Source: Kaistia adipata DSM 17808
Lineage (GTDB): Bacteria; Pseudomonadota; Alphaproteobacteria; Rhizobiales; Kaistiaceae
DNA: 64,000 bases
NCBI RefSeq assembly: GCF_000423225.1
Contig: NZ_KE383991.1
Location: 134,217 to 198,216, forward strand
Direction: 5' to 3'
In this document: piece by piece, positions 45,172 to 55,298 of the stretch
Layout of the letters: the number at the start of each line of letters is the position of its first letter
Numbering within the stretch: position 1 is the first letter of the stretch
Translations under genes and position numbers: made by a program
The notes under the pieces: generated by a model
What the model was told of the DNA's origin: nothing
The model's input: only the letters and a program-made list of their open reading frames with translations
The model's database searches: none

Positions 45172-47382
45172 ATGCCCGATCTTCTGCTTGAACTCTTCTC
45201 CGAGGAAATCCCCGCCCGCATGCAGCGCAAGGCGGCGGAGGATCTGAAGAAGCTCGTCACCGACGCGCTCGTCGAGGCCGGCCTGCACTATGACGGCGCC
45301 AAGGCCTTCTCGACGCCGCGCCGCCTGGCGCTGACCGTCACCGGCATCCCGACCCATTCGGCCGCGACCCGCGAGGATCGCAAGGGGCCGAAGGTCGGCG
45401 CGCCAGACGCCGCCATCCAGGGCTTTCTCCGCGGCGCCGGTTTGACTTCGCTCGACCAGGCGCATGTCCATTCCGATCCGAAGAAGGGCGACTTCTACGT
45501 CGCCCATATCGAGAAGCCGGGCCGCGACACCAAGGACGTGATCGCCACGGCGGTCCCCGCCATCATCCGCTCCTTCCCCTGGCCGAAGTCGATGCACTGG
45601 GGCACGGGCAAGCTGCAATGGGTGCGCCCGCTGCAGGCGATCGTCTGCACCTTCGGCCCCGAGACCGAGGAGCCTGAGGTCATCGACTTCGAGGTCGACG
45701 GCATCCGCTCGGGCAACGTCACCTATGGCCATCGCTTCATCGCGCCCGGCCCGATCCCCGTGAAGCGGTTCGACGACTATGTCGAGAAGCTGTTCAACGC
45801 CTCGGTCGTGCTCGACGCCGACCGCCGCAAGGACATCATCCTGCATGACGCCCGCGACCGCGTGTTCGCGCTCGGCCTGGAGCTGGTCGAGGACGAGGGC
45901 CTGCTGGAAGAGGTCGCCGGCCTGGTCGAATGGCCGGTCGTGCTGGTCGGCACCTTCGAGGAAGAGTTCCTCAAGATCCCGGCCGAGGTGATCCGCGCCA
46001 CCATCCGCGCCAACCAGAAATGCTTCGTCGTGCGCCGACCGGGCACGACAGAGCTCGCCAACCGCTTCGTGCTCATCTCGAACATCGAGGCGAAGGACGG
46101 CGGCGCGGCGATCACCGCCGGCAATGGCCGCGTCATCCGCGCCCGCCTCTCCGACGCCAAGTTCTTCTACGACACCGACCTGAAGACCCGGCTCGAGGAG
46201 CGCCTGCCCAAGTTCGAGCAGATCGTCTTCCACGAGAAGCTCGGCACCCAGGCGGAGCGCATCCTGCGGCTGCAGAAGCTCGCCGCCGCGATCGCGCCGC
46301 TGGTCGGCGCCGACATCGAAAAGGCCCGTCGCGCCGCGCTGCTCGCCAAGACCGACCTCGTCACCGAGGTGGTCGGTGAGTTCCCCGAGGTGCAGGGCCT
46401 GATGGGCCGCTACTACGCCGCGGCGCAGGGCGAGGACGCCTCCGTCGCGACCGCGATCGAGGACCACTACAAGCCGCAGGGCCCGGGCGACCGCGTGCCG
46501 ACCGACCCGGTCGCGATCGCCGTCGCGCTCGCCGACAAGCTCGACACGCTGACCGGCTTCTGGGCGATCGACGAGAAGCCGACCGGCAGCAAGGACCCCT
46601 ACGCGCTGCGCCGCGCCGCATTGGGCGTCATCCGCATCGCGCTTTCGACCGGCGAGAAACTGTCACTGAACGACGCCATCGCGAAGGCGATCGCCGGCTA
46701 CAACGACCAGACCGAGGCCGAGGCGCTCACCGCCTACGAGACGGCGCAGAGCACGGTCTCGACCGAGGACGTCGACGGCGAGCAGGATCTCGACAATGCG
46801 CTCGAGAGCTATGGCCGTCGGCTGCGCCGCGACCTCGACGCCAAGACGCCAGCGATCATCGCCGACCTGATCGCCTTCTTCGCCGACCGGCTGAAGGTGC
46901 AGCTGCGCGACCAGGGCGCCCGGCATGATCTCGTCGACGCCGTGTTCGCGCTTGGCGGCCAGGACGATCTGCTGCTGATCTCCCGCCGCGTCGAGGCACT
47001 TGGCCGCTTCCTCGACACCGAGGACGGCAAGAACCTGCTCGCCGGCTATCGCCGCGCCGCCAACATCCTGAAGGCCGAGGAGAAGAAGGGCGAGAGCTTC
47101 GAGGGCGCGGTCGACGCCACCCATCTGAAGCTCTCCGAGGAGCGCGCCCTCCACGTCGCCATCGCCACGGCCCGCGCCGAGGCGGAGGCCGCCGTCGCCC
47201 GCGAGGATTACGAGGGCGCGATCACGGCGCTCGCACGGCTGCGTGCTCCGGTCGACGCCTTCTTCGACAAGGTGCTGGTCAATGCCGAGGAGCCGGAGGT
47301 TCGCGTCAATCGCCTCAACCTCTTGAACGCCATCCGCAGCGCCACGCTCGCGGTGGCGGATTTCTCCAAGGTCAGCGGCTGA
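45172..47382 (+). CDS. glyS: Glycine-tRNA ligase beta subunit
   Basis: 736 residues, usual size. The N-terminus '[17 protein letters not shown]' and '[13 protein letters not shown]' are diagnostic, with '[10 protein letters not shown]', 'RPLQAIVC' and '[16 protein letters not shown]' following and a C-terminal anticodon-binding-like helical domain. It partners GlyQ. The start ATG 45172 lies 15 nt after the DUF559 stop, so translation may be coupled to the inserted gene. Confidence 0.96.
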   Translation: MPDLLLELFSEEIPARMQRKAAEDLKKLVTDALVEAGLHYDGAKAFSTPRRLALTVTGIPTHSAATREDRKGPKVGAPDAAIQGFLRGAGLTSLDQAHVHSDPKKGDFYVAHIEKPGRDTKDVIATAVPAIIRSFPWPKSMHWGTGKLQWVRPLQAIVCTFGPETEEPEVIDFEVDGIRSGNVTYGHRFIAPGPIPVKRFDDYVEKLFNASVVLDADRRKDIILHDARDRVFALGLELVEDEGLLEEVAGLVEWPVVLVGTFEEEFLKIPAEVIRATIRANQKCFVVRRPGTTELANRFVLISNIEAKDGGAAITAGNGRVIRARLSDAKFFYDTDLKTRLEERLPKFEQIVFHEKLGTQAERILRLQKLAAAIAPLVGADIEKARRAALLAKTDLVTEVVGEFPEVQGLMGRYYAAAQGEDASVATAIEDHYKPQGPGDRVPTDPVAIAVALADKLDTLTGFWAIDEKPTGSKDPYALRRAALGVIRIALSTGEKLSLNDAIAKAIAGYNDQTEAEALTAYETAQSTVSTEDVDGEQDLDNALESYGRRLRRDLDAKTPAIIADLIAFFADRLKVQLRDQGARHDLVDAVFALGGQDDLLLISRRVEALGRFLDTEDGKNLLAGYRRAANILKAEEKKGESFEGAVDATHLKLSEERALHVAIATARAEAEAAVAREDYEGAITALARLRAPVDAFFDKVLVNAEEPEVRVNRLNLLNAIRSATLAVADFSKVSG

Positions 47383-47390
47383 GCCGCTTC

Positions 47391-47415
47391 CCCGTCCGCG
47401 CCCGGCGCGGACGGG
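47391..47415 (+). terminator. Hairpin after glyS
   Basis: Perfect 11-bp stem CCCGTCCGCGC / GCGCGGACGGG with a CCG loop, 9 nt after the stop. No T-run follows. Confidence 0.6.
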
Positions 47416-47610
47416 ATCACGACGTGTCACGGGATTTTGACGCTCGCCCTGATTGATCGGAACCGGGCGAAGGCGGATGCTCTGGCTGGGCCCTCGGCAT
47501 GGAGTTGATCCCGGCGCACCCCTTTTGAACAGGCGTGCGCCCAGTTTTCGGGCTGATGTTCCGATCGCTGCCGATGGTCCTCTGCGTGACTCGAGTGCTG
47601 GAGTACCATC

Positions 47611-48090
47611 ATGGCGAATTCTCATGGATCGCTAGCGTTGGCGGCTGCGCTTTCGCTGGTCGTGACCCCCGCCCTGTCGGAGGGCTGGTCGCCTTCCGGA
47701 GGCTCCTCCGGAGCGGGGCATTCCTACGGCTCGACGACGAGCTACGGCGGGTCCTATGGCAGTGGGTCCTATGGCGGCGGATCCTATGGCGGCATGACTG
47801 GATCGAGCCAGGGAATGTCTGGCGGCGAAGGCTATGGCGGCAAGGGATATTCGGCCCAGAACGGCTGGGGCAAGGACGGGCATCAGGGCCATTGGCCCAA
47901 GCCCGGACACTGGCCGCATCACCCCAAACCCGAACCGGAGCCGACCCCAACGCCGACCCCCGTCAATCCGATCCGCACCATCCTCGGCCTCGGCGGAGGC
48001 GGCGGCAGTAGCAGCAGCATGCCGTCCTACAATTGCAGCGAATATGGCTGGGCCAACATGCCCTATCTCTGCCGGGAAGCCGGCTACTGA
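47611..48090 (+). CDS. Secreted Gly/Ser/Tyr-rich protein with Cys-bounded ANMP motif (A)
   Basis: 159 residues. Signal peptide (1-23, ALS-EG), then a repetitive SYGG/SGSYGG region (about 35-75), a His/Pro-rich stretch, a Pro/Thr repeat (PEPEPTPTPTP), a Gly/Ser run, and a C-terminal motif MPSYNCSEYGWANMPYLC. The motif is shared with the next gene. There is a GGAG near the start. Function unknown; the composition suggests an extracellular or cell-surface protein. A weak hairpin follows (48101-48132). Confidence 0.75.
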   Translation: MANSHGSLALAAALSLVVTPALSEGWSPSGGSSGAGHSYGSTTSYGGSYGSGSYGGGSYGGMTGSSQGMSGGEGYGGKGYSAQNGWGKDGHQGHWPKPGHWPHHPKPEPEPTPTPTPVNPIRTILGLGGGGGSSSSMPSYNCSEYGWANMPYLCREAGY

Positions 48091-48100
48091 GACGGCGACC

Positions 48101-48132
48101 GGGATCACAACGCCGCGCCGGCGTGTGATCCC
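48101..48132. other. Long imperfect hairpin between the two secreted-protein genes
   Basis: GGGATCACA-A-CGCCG / CGGCG-TGTGATCCC with one bulged A and a 3-nt loop. It could be a terminator or mRNA-stability element; no T-run follows. Confidence 0.5.
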
Positions 48133-48296
48133 GATCATAGAGTGTCGCCGGGGAAAGCTCGATGGTGCCCGGGCCGTCGACCGGGGCAATTGTTCCGGAG
48201 CGAAACCCGAAACCGGGAACGCAGGAGGCGCGCGGACGACATGAGGTCGGTCCGGGGATCGCGTCGCCATCGATGGCAGCTCGGAGGAGCCCCATC

Positions 48297-48716
48297 ATGA
48301 CGACCCAGTCCTACATCGCGAACAAGTCCTATACCGGCAAGACCGGCAAACGCACGTCCTTCGCCCTCGCCGCCCTGGCGGTCGCATCCCTGTTCTTCGC
48401 CGACATCGCCCCGGCCGTGGCGCAGCAGGCCCCCGGCGGCTCGACGCGACCGTCCGATGGCCCGTCCTCCTCGACCGTTCCCGGCGGCCCGGATGGCGGC
48501 GGCGACGGCGGCATGCCGTCGGCGTCCTGCAATGATTTCGGCTATGCCAACATGCCGTCGGGCTGCCTGACGCAAGCGATGGCATGCGTCTGTCCGGACG
48601 AGATCAACATCGGCTATCGGGCGCCGTCAAGCTGCGAGGGCGTCGGGCGCAACATGCGCCGCGCGGCCGAGCGCAACTGTACCGCGCACACCGGCGCGCT
48701 GCGCCGGGTGTTCTGA
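48297..48716 (+). CDS. Secreted protein with Cys-bounded ANMP motif (B)
   Basis: 139 residues. CGGAGGAG 7 nt before ATG 48297 sets the start. A signal peptide with a longer charged n-region (cleavage near AVA-QQ) is followed by a Pro/Ser/Gly linker, the motif MPSASCNDFGYANMPSGC, and a further Cys-rich C-terminal part (MACVCPD, SCEGVGRNMRRAAERNC). The six or more Cys suggest disulfides. The motif aligns with the C-terminus of the preceding gene's product, so the two are likely related or co-functional. Not recognised as a named family. Confidence 0.75.
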   Translation: MTTQSYIANKSYTGKTGKRTSFALAALAVASLFFADIAPAVAQQAPGGSTRPSDGPSSSTVPGGPDGGGDGGMPSASCNDFGYANMPSGCLTQAMACVCPDEINIGYRAPSSCEGVGRNMRRAAERNCTAHTGALRRVF

Positions 48717-48761
48717 GGCGGGACGCGGCTCGCCGCGCCCGTCACGAAGAGGAGCGGCCGG

Positions 48762-48953
48762 TCAGATCCGGTCGCTGGGGCGATAGATGCCGGTCACGGG
48801 ATCCTGAACGAGCGTCGCCGTCGGCCGGTTGGCCATGGCACGCTCGGCCTCCTTCAGCCGAACCGCGACGCGTTCCTGCGTCTTCATCAGGGTCCGGGCG
48901 GCAACGACGCCCAAGGTGCCCAGAAGCGCCAACATCAGAACCTGCGGCATCAT
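48762..48953 (-). CDS. Small single-pass membrane protein, 63 aa
   Basis: A start at the tandem ATG (48953/48950) follows GGGAAGGGATAGG; the longer frame to 49001 is unlikely. One hydrophobic segment ('QVLMLALLGTLGVVAARTLM') is followed by a charged helix and 'VQDPVTGIYRPSDRI'. It lies 62 nt downstream of the S49 peptidase gene on the same strand and may be co-transcribed. Function unknown. Confidence 0.65.
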   Translation of the reverse strand: MMPQVLMLALLGTLGVVAARTLMKTQERVAVRLKEAERAMANRPTATLVQDPVTGIYRPSDRI

Positions 48954-49015
48954 CCTATCCCTTCCCTTCGAGCCATCGGGCTCGCCCGCTCCGCCCGCCA
49001 TCCGGCGCGACGCGC

Positions 49016-49888
49016 CTAGAGGCCGAAACGGCTCCAGAGCGCGCGCTCCTCCAGCGTGGAGAGCGCGCCCTCCATCATATTGGCCGCAATCGCGGCGGAG
49101 GCAAGGCCGCCGGCCCCACCGCCGCCGAACCGCGCCAACACGCCGCGCTTCGGCGCGATCAGCGCCATCCGCATCGTGTCGCCGAAACGGCCGCGCAGAT
49201 AGGAGCGCAGATCGCCGATGCGGTCGACCAGGCCCAGCTCCAGGCCGCGCGTACCCGACCAGAAGGCGCCCGAAAACAGCGTCGGATCATCGGCGAGCCG
49301 CTCGCCGCGGCGCGAGCGAACCAGCTCGATGAACATGTCGTGCACGTCGCGCTGCAGCGACTTCAGGTGCTGGATGTCGCTTTCCTTCTCCGGCTTGAAC
49401 GGGTCGAGCATCGCCTTGCTCTCGCCGGCCGTGTAGACGCGGCGCTCGACGCCGATCTTCTCGATCAGCTTCTCGAAGCCGAAGCCGGCCGAGACGACGC
49501 CGATCGAGCCGACGATCGAGCTCTGGTCGGCGATCACGACGTCGCCAGCGAGCGCGATCATGTAACCGCCCGACGCGGCGACGTCCTCGACGGCGACGAC
49601 GACCTCCTTCTTGTGCTCCTCGGCGAGCGCACGGATGCGCTTAAAGATCTGGTGCGACTGCACCGGCGAGCCGCCGGGGGAGTTGATCAGGATCGCCACC
49701 ACCGGCGCCCGCTTCATCGCGAAGGCGCGGGCAAGCTGCGGCGCGACGCCGCCGAGCGTCATGCCGGTACGCAGCGGCGAGACGGCGCCGATGACGCCGG
49801 ACAGGCGGACGACCGGGACGACGATCCGATCCCGGCGGAAGCGCTCCGGCAGCAGCTTCGCGGCCCACTGCTTCCAATCCTGCGACAT
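49016..49888 (-). CDS. sppA: S49 family peptidase (SppA/SohB-like)
   Basis: 290 residues from ATG 49888; TTG 49933 is an alternative that would overlap the upstream gene. 'ILINSPGGSPVQSHQIFKRI' and 'DVAASGGYMIALAGD' (catalytic Ser) with 'IVGSIGVVSAG' are S49 hallmarks. Single-domain size matches the short SppA/SohB type that degrades cleaved signal peptides or membrane proteins. No clear N-terminal membrane anchor is visible, which is unusual. It is part of a minus-strand cluster with a methyltransferase and DUF2007. Confidence 0.85.
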   Translation of the reverse strand: MSQDWKQWAAKLLPERFRRDRIVVPVVRLSGVIGAVSPLRTGMTLGGVAPQLARAFAMKRAPVVAILINSPGGSPVQSHQIFKRIRALAEEHKKEVVVAVEDVAASGGYMIALAGDVVIADQSSIVGSIGVVSAGFGFEKLIEKIGVERRVYTAGESKAMLDPFKPEKESDIQHLKSLQRDVHDMFIELVRSRRGERLADDPTLFSGAFWSGTRGLELGLVDRIGDLRSYLRGRFGDTMRMALIAPKRGVLARFGGGGAGGLASAAIAANMMEGALSTLEERALWSRFGL

Positions 49889-49902
49889 GGCGGCCAAGGC
49901 GT

Positions 49903-50733
49903 TCAGCTCCGTTCGGGTTCGGTCTCGCCCCAATTGGGATCGGACCAGGAAGGATGGACATCCCCGAGCGACGCGCCGTCGCGCAGGATGGCGGCCGGCC
50001 CCGGCAGGAAGGCCGGGCCGGCCTCGCCATGCAGGACCAGCCCGGGCAGCAGGCGGAACGGGCCGCGGCTGCCCTTGACCCCGCGCACCAGCACGCGGAC
50101 GGCTGGGTCGCCGGCGCGCGGATGCAGCGGCAGCACGGCGAGCCCGCCGAAGCGGCCGTCACAGGCGGCAAGCACGTCCGGCAGGCGGTCGGCCGGCAGG
50201 ATGGCGGCGAGCGTGCCGCGCGGCCTGACGAGCGCCGACGCGGCGCGGAACCAGGCGTCGAGACCACCCGCCTCCAGCACATGGGCCCTTGCCCGGAGAT
50301 CGTCCGGCGAGGCGCGCACGCGGCCGCGATCGTGGAAGGGCGGGTTCATCAGCGCATGGTCGAAGCTGGCCGGCGCGAGCCCGGCTGCCTTGCGGGCAGC
50401 CTCGGTGAGGAGATCGAGGCAGGCCACCTCGACGCGGCCGGCGAAGGCCGCGTTGACGGGCCGGCCCAGCGCCTGGCGCGCGCAGGCGACGAGTTCTCTC
50501 TCGCGTTCGACCAGGACGACGGAGACGCCGGGCGCCCGCGCGGCCAGCGAAAGACCGGCCACGCCGGCTCCGGCGCCGAGATCGGCCACCCGGCCCCGTG
50601 CATTCCGCCCGATCGCCGCGGCGAGAATCACCGCGTCGAGGCCCGAACGGTGATGACCGCGCGCCGGCTGCACCGCCTCGACGCGTCCGCCCAGGAAGGC
50701 GTCGACCGTCGTCTCGGACACGGCGACGAGCAT
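49903..50733 (-). CDS. tRNA1(Val) N6-adenine methyltransferase-like protein (TrmN6)
   Basis: 276 residues, Rossmann-fold methyltransferase. 'VADLGAGAGVAGLSLAARA' binds S-adenosylmethionine, and 'HALMNPPFHDRG' is the NPPF motif of N6-adenine methyltransferases. The N-terminal 'LGGRVEAVQPARGHHRSGLDAVILA' resembles TrmN6/YfiC. It would modify A37 of tRNA1(Val); the exact target is inferred. The gene starts 3 nt after the DUF2007 stop, so the two are co-transcribed. Confidence 0.82.
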   Translation of the reverse strand: MLVAVSETTVDAFLGGRVEAVQPARGHHRSGLDAVILAAAIGRNARGRVADLGAGAGVAGLSLAARAPGVSVVLVERERELVACARQALGRPVNAAFAGRVEVACLDLLTEAARKAAGLAPASFDHALMNPPFHDRGRVRASPDDLRARAHVLEAGGLDAWFRAASALVRPRGTLAAILPADRLPDVLAACDGRFGGLAVLPLHPRAGDPAVRVLVRGVKGSRGPFRLLPGLVLHGEAGPAFLPGPAAILRDGASLGDVHPSWSDPNWGETEPERS

Positions 50734-50736
50734 CGG

Positions 50737-50967
50737 CTAGGCTCCCTCCGGCCGCAATTCGCCGCCGACACCCGCGTCGATCAGCAATTGCCGCGCCTCG
50801 GCGATGTCCTCCTCGACGACGAGGATGCGGCGCGGCAACACGCCCAGCGAGCCTTCCATGACGCTCATGTTCTGGTCGACGACGAGATGCTCGATCCCGG
50901 CATCCTTGAGCAGGGCCTCGACGAAGGAAATCATGACCATGTCATTGGTGCGGATGAGCTCTTCCAT
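50737..50967 (-). CDS. DUF2007 domain protein
   Basis: 76 residues: 'MEELIRTNDMVMISFVEALL', 'GIEHLVVDQNMSVMEGSLGV' and 'LPRRILVVEEDIAEARQLL' are DUF2007, a small ferredoxin-like fold sometimes annotated as putative signal transducing protein. ATG 50967 follows GAGGGGAC; the extended frame is rejected. First gene of the minus-strand cluster, divergent from the polyprenyl synthase. Confidence 0.88.
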   Translation of the reverse strand: MEELIRTNDMVMISFVEALLKDAGIEHLVVDQNMSVMEGSLGVLPRRILVVEEDIAEARQLLIDAGVGGELRPEGA

Positions 50968-51195
50968 GTCCCCTCGGGGGTTGCCGCCGACACTGGCGCT
51001 TGACAGCAAACGTAAGGTGCGCGGCCTCCGGCAGCAATGGCGCGAACAATCCCTGCGGGTTATTCGCCGCACCGCAGCAAGAAAGTGTCCGATCCTGTCG
51101 CTTCCTGCCCGTTCTGAGCCATCGTGTCACTTGTTCCCCGCCCCCCGTCCCCCTATTGTCGCCCGCGAAACAGAGGCGAACCGGGAGCGTTGCCC

Positions 51196-52215
51196 GTGGG
51201 ATTGGTAGTTCCGCTCGACGAGAGCAAGAAGAAGGGCGCAGCCCGGATCGAACCTCTCGTCGCGCTTGTATCGGCCGACATGGAACGGGTGAACCAGATC
51301 ATCCTGTCCAAGGCCGGGTCCGATGTGGAGATGATCCCCGAGGTCGCCCAGCATCTGATTTCCTCGGGCGGCAAGAGGCTGCGGCCCATGCTCACCCTCG
51401 CCGCGGCGCGCATGTCCGGCTACGAGGGCGACGGCCATGTGAAGCTGGCCGCCAGCGTCGAGTTCATGCACACGGCGACACTGCTGCACGACGATGTCGT
51501 CGACGAGAGCGAATTGCGGCGCGGCAAGCTGGCGGCGCGGATGCTCTGGGGCAACCAGGCCAGCGTTCTGGTCGGCGATTTCCTGCTCGGCCAGGCCTTC
51601 CGCATGATGGTCGAGGTCGGCTCGCTCGACGCGCTCGACGTGCTTTCCACGGCGGCGACCGTCATCGCCGAGGGCGAGGTGATGCAGCTCGCCGCCGCCA
51701 AGAACATGGCGACATCGGAGGACGAGTACCTCGCCGTCATCAAGGCCAAGACGGCGGCGCTCTTCGCCGCTGCGGCCGAAGTCGGCCCGATCATCGCCGA
51801 CAATGACCCGGTGCGTCGCACGGCCTTCGCCACCTATGGCACCGATCTCGGCCTCGCCTTCCAGCTGATCGACGACGCGCTCGACTATGGCGGCAACTCG
51901 GCCGACCTCGGCAAGAAGGTCGGCGACGATTTCCGCGAGGGCAAGATCACGCTCCCCGTGGTGCTCGCCTACCGGCGCGGCACCGAGGCGGAACGCGACT
52001 TCTGGAAGCGCGTGCTCGAAAAGGGCGACATCCGCGACGGCGACCTGGAGAAGGCGATCGCCATCCTGCGCTCGCACAAGACGATCGAGGAAACCATCGA
52101 GCGGGCCCGCCAGTTCGGCGAAACGGCGCGCGCGGCGCTCGACGTGTTCCCCGACAGCGACTGGAAGGCCGCCCTCGTCGAGGTCATCGATTTCTGCATC
52201 GAGCGGGCGCACTAG
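51196..52215 (+). CDS. ispB: Long-chain polyprenyl diphosphate synthase (octaprenyl/decaprenyl type)
   Basis: 339 residues. The first Asp-rich motif is LLHDDVVDES (Asp99, Asp100, Asp103), the second 'QLIDDALDYGG', with 'GGKRLRPML' and 'GDFLLGQAF' between. It condenses farnesyl diphosphate with isopentenyl diphosphate to make the side chain of ubiquinone. GTG 51196 lies 6 nt after GGGAGCG. The chain length is not readable; ubiquinone-10 is usual in alphaproteobacteria. Confidence 0.92.
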   Translation: MGLVVPLDESKKKGAARIEPLVALVSADMERVNQIILSKAGSDVEMIPEVAQHLISSGGKRLRPMLTLAAARMSGYEGDGHVKLAASVEFMHTATLLHDDVVDESELRRGKLAARMLWGNQASVLVGDFLLGQAFRMMVEVGSLDALDVLSTAATVIAEGEVMQLAAAKNMATSEDEYLAVIKAKTAALFAAAAEVGPIIADNDPVRRTAFATYGTDLGLAFQLIDDALDYGGNSADLGKKVGDDFREGKITLPVVLAYRRGTEAERDFWKRVLEKGDIRDGDLEKAIAILRSHKTIEETIERARQFGETARAALDVFPDSDWKAALVEVIDFCIERAH

Positions 52216-52341
52216 GCCGCGCCTGCCGTAGCGGCCGGTGCCGACCCACATGCTTGCGAGGTGGTCCTAAAAGCGCCATCCTCTTTGCCCAGCCTCGGGG
52301 TCGAGGTTCTATACCAACCGTCGGTATCAGACAGGATTTCG

Positions 52342-54312
52342 ATGCACCGCACGCTGACATCGCTCGTCCGACCGCTTCGCACCGCTGCGGTCTGCTTCGC
52401 CCTTCTGGCCAGCACCAGCCTGATCGCGAGCGCCGCCGCGCAAGCCGAGACGTCGATCTCGGACCTGCTCGACGACGCCATGCCGACGCTGACCGGCAGC
52501 TATCTGGCGGCGCTCAGCGCCACCACTTCGCAGGACTACGATTCGGCCGTCGTCTTCTTCGAGGAGGCGCTGAGCCAGGATCCCGAAAACCTGATCCTGC
52601 TCGACCGCACCTTCATGCTGCTCCTCGCCAATGGCGACGTCGAGCGGGCGATCCCGCTCGCCGAGGAGCTGGTCAAGCTCAACGGCGACAACCGCGTCGG
52701 CCGCATGGCGCTCGGCGTCAAGGCGCTGAAGGCGAAGCAATATGCCGAAGCCGGCAAGCAGTTCGCCCAGGGCGACAAGGGTCCGCTCGGCAACATCTCG
52801 TCCGGCCTGCTCTCCGCCTGGGCGGCCGAGGGCCAGGGCCAGACGGACGCGGCGCTGAAGATCGTCGAAACGCTGCAGGGCCCCGAGTGGTACAGCGTCT
52901 TCAAGAACTTCAACAGCGCGCTGATCAACGCCCATGCCGGCCGCACCGATGCCGCGCTGGAAGCCATCACCAAGGCCTATGAGGCCGAGACCGGGTCGAT
53001 GCGCATCGCCGAGGCCTATGCCCGGCTGATGGCGCGCGCCGGCAAGGTCGACGAGGCCAAGGCCGCGCTCGAAGGCTTCACCAAGAACAGCGTCGGACAC
53101 CCCGTCATCGCCGCGCTTCTGGCGGAGATCAAGGCCGGCAAGAAGCCCGCGCCGCTCATCCGCACGGCCCAGGACGGCGCGGCGGAAGTGCTCTATGGCC
53201 TCGGCTCCGCGCTCGGCACGGAAAGCGGCGGCGCCGACGTCGCCACGCTCTATCTGCGGCTTGCGCTCTACCTGCAGCCGAAGAACGAGCTGGTGCTGAT
53301 GGCGCTCGGCGACCTGACGCAGAACGCGCAGCGCTTCGAGCGCTCGATCCCGATCTTCGACCAGGTGGCGAAGAGCTCGCCGCTGCGGCGCAATGCCGAG
53401 CTGCAGATCGCGCTCAGCTACGACGCGCTCGGCAAGCATGACGACGCTTCCAAGCGGCTGAAGCGCCTGATCGCCGCCAACCCGCGCGACATCGACGCGC
53501 TGACGACGCTCGCCACCATCCACCGCACCGGCAAGCGCTATGGCGAATCCGCCGCGATGTATACGCGGGCGATCAACGCGATCAACGACGACAATGCCCG
53601 CAACTGGCTGATCTATTTCTTCCGCGGCATCGCCTATGAGCGCGACAAGCAGTGGGACAAGGCCGAGCCGGACTTCCTGAAGGCGCTCGAGATCCAGCCG
53701 GAAGAGCCGCAGGTGCTCAACTATCTCGGCTATAGCTGGATCGACCGGGGCATGAACCTCGACCGCGCCACGGATATGATCAAGAAGGCGGTCGAGCTCA
53801 AGCCGAACGACGGCTACATCGTCGACAGCCTCGGCTGGGCCTACTACAAGCAGGGCAAGTACGAGCAGGCCGTCGGCCAGCTCGAGCGCGCCATCTCGCT
53901 CAAGGCCGACGACGCGACGATCAACGACCATCTCGGCGACGCCTACTGGAAAGTCGGGCGCAAGCTCGAGGCGACGTTCCAGTGGGCGCATGCGCGCGAC
54001 CTCAACCCCGAGCCGGCCGACAAGGAGCGCATCCTCGCCAAGCTGGCGCACGGCCTCGACAAGGTCGAGCAGACGCAGGTCGCCTCGGCCGCCACGGGAA
54101 CGGTGAGCGACGGCACGCCGGTCGTGCCAGCCCAGGGCGAGCCGTTCACGGTCGGCGCCGGCGACACGCTCTGGAAGATCGCGCTCAAGGTCTATGGCGA
54201 CGGCGAGCTCTATGGCCGCCTGATCGAGGCCAACCGCGACAAGCTCGGCAATCCCGACAATCTGCGCCCGGGCATGATCCTCCACATCCCGAAGCTCGAA
54301 ACGGCGCAGTGA
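52342..54312 (+). CDS. Exported TPR protein with C-terminal LysM domain
   Basis: 656 residues. Signal peptide (1-35), at least eight tetratricopeptide repeats ('[18 protein letters not shown]', '[19 protein letters not shown]', '[19 protein letters not shown]', '[18 protein letters not shown]') and a C-terminal LysM module (about 606-652: '[18 protein letters not shown]', '[14 protein letters not shown]'). LysM binds peptidoglycan, so the TPR scaffold would be held at the cell wall. Its stop overlaps the GTG of ispE, and they are co-transcribed. Partner proteins are unknown. Confidence 0.88.
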   Translation: MHRTLTSLVRPLRTAAVCFALLASTSLIASAAAQAETSISDLLDDAMPTLTGSYLAALSATTSQDYDSAVVFFEEALSQDPENLILLDRTFMLLLANGDVERAIPLAEELVKLNGDNRVGRMALGVKALKAKQYAEAGKQFAQGDKGPLGNISSGLLSAWAAEGQGQTDAALKIVETLQGPEWYSVFKNFNSALINAHAGRTDAALEAITKAYEAETGSMRIAEAYARLMARAGKVDEAKAALEGFTKNSVGHPVIAALLAEIKAGKKPAPLIRTAQDGAAEVLYGLGSALGTESGGADVATLYLRLALYLQPKNELVLMALGDLTQNAQRFERSIPIFDQVAKSSPLRRNAELQIALSYDALGKHDDASKRLKRLIAANPRDIDALTTLATIHRTGKRYGESAAMYTRAINAINDDNARNWLIYFFRGIAYERDKQWDKAEPDFLKALEIQPEEPQVLNYLGYSWIDRGMNLDRATDMIKKAVELKPNDGYIVDSLGWAYYKQGKYEQAVGQLERAISLKADDATINDHLGDAYWKVGRKLEATFQWAHARDLNPEPADKERILAKLAHGLDKVEQTQVASAATGTVSDGTPVVPAQGEPFTVGAGDTLWKIALKVYGDGELYGRLIEANRDKLGNPDNLRPGMILHIPKLETAQ

Positions 54313-55229
54313 CCGGACAAGTCGCCAAGGCACGGGGGGCCGATTCCGGCCCCCTTCCCGTCTCGGAATTCGCCCCGGCGAAGGTCAATCTCGCCCTGCA
54401 TGTGACCGGGCGCCGCGCCGACGGCTACCACACGCTCGACAGCCTCGTCGTCTTCGCCGCGATCGGCGACACGGTCGAGGCCGTGCCGGCGCCGGGGGCG
54501 GCGTCGCCTTCCCTCTCCATCACCGGGCCGTTCGCCGCCGGCCTCGACGCCGAGCCCGACAATCTCGTGCTGCGCGCGGCCGAGGCCTATGCGGCTCGGG
54601 GCGGCGCGATCGCCGGCTTCGACCTCCGCCTCGACAAGCGACTGCCGGTCGCCTCCGGCATCGGCGGCGGCTCGGCCGACGCGGCGGCGACCTTGCGCCT
54701 GCTCGCCCGGATCGCGCCCCTGCCCCGTCCGGCCGCCGATCCGTGCGCGACGATCGCGCCGAGGCTCGGCGCCGACGTGCCGATGTGCCTCCGCTCGACG
54801 CCGCTCCGCGCGAGGGGCATCGGCGAGCAGTTGCAGCCGGTCACCGGCCTGCCGTGGCTGCCGATGGTTCTCGTCAATCCGCGCGTCGCGGTCTCGACGC
54901 CGGCCGTGTTCAAGGCGCTGGTGCGGCGCGACAATCCCGGCCTCGCCGATATGCCGGTGGCCTTCGCCGACGCGGCCGCGCTGGCACGGTGGTTAGAAAC
55001 AACGCGCAACGATCTCGAGGCGCCGGCGACGGCGCTGATCCCGGCGATCGCCGAGGCGCGCGCCGGCCTGGCTGCCGCGCCAGGCTGCCTGCTGGCCCGG
55101 ATGTCCGGCTCGGGCGCCACGGTGTTCGGCCTCTTTCCGGACGATGCCAGCGCCGCGCGGGCGGCAACGGCCCTCGTGGCCGCGCATCCCGGCTGGTGGG
55201 TGGCGGCGACGCACGCGCCCGGCAGCTGA
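54309..55229 (+). CDS. ispE: 4-(Cytidine 5'-diphospho)-2-C-methyl-D-erythritol kinase
   Basis: 306 residues, GHMP kinase. '[20 protein letters not shown]', '[19 protein letters not shown]' (ATP loop) and '[13 protein letters not shown]' are IspE signatures. It phosphorylates CDP-methylerythritol in the MEP route to isoprenoids. Translation begins at a GTG sharing bases with the upstream stop (GTGA), so coupling is likely. Together with ispB, two isoprenoid genes flank the TPR gene. Confidence 0.94.
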   Translation: MTGQVAKARGADSGPLPVSEFAPAKVNLALHVTGRRADGYHTLDSLVVFAAIGDTVEAVPAPGAASPSLSITGPFAAGLDAEPDNLVLRAAEAYAARGGAIAGFDLRLDKRLPVASGIGGGSADAAATLRLLARIAPLPRPAADPCATIAPRLGADVPMCLRSTPLRARGIGEQLQPVTGLPWLPMVLVNPRVAVSTPAVFKALVRRDNPGLADMPVAFADAAALARWLETTRNDLEAPATALIPAIAEARAGLAAAPGCLLARMSGSGATVFGLFPDDASAARAATALVAAHPGWWVAATHAPGS

Positions 55230-55298
55230 CGCCGCTTCCCCGCCGTCGCCTCGCGGTCTATGTCTCGGTCATGATCGCCCGCTGACGAGGAGACCGCC

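Noticed and set aside
48584-50653. 689-codon plus-strand open frame
   Set aside because: Antisense to the S49 peptidase and methyltransferase, both with clear catalytic motifs.
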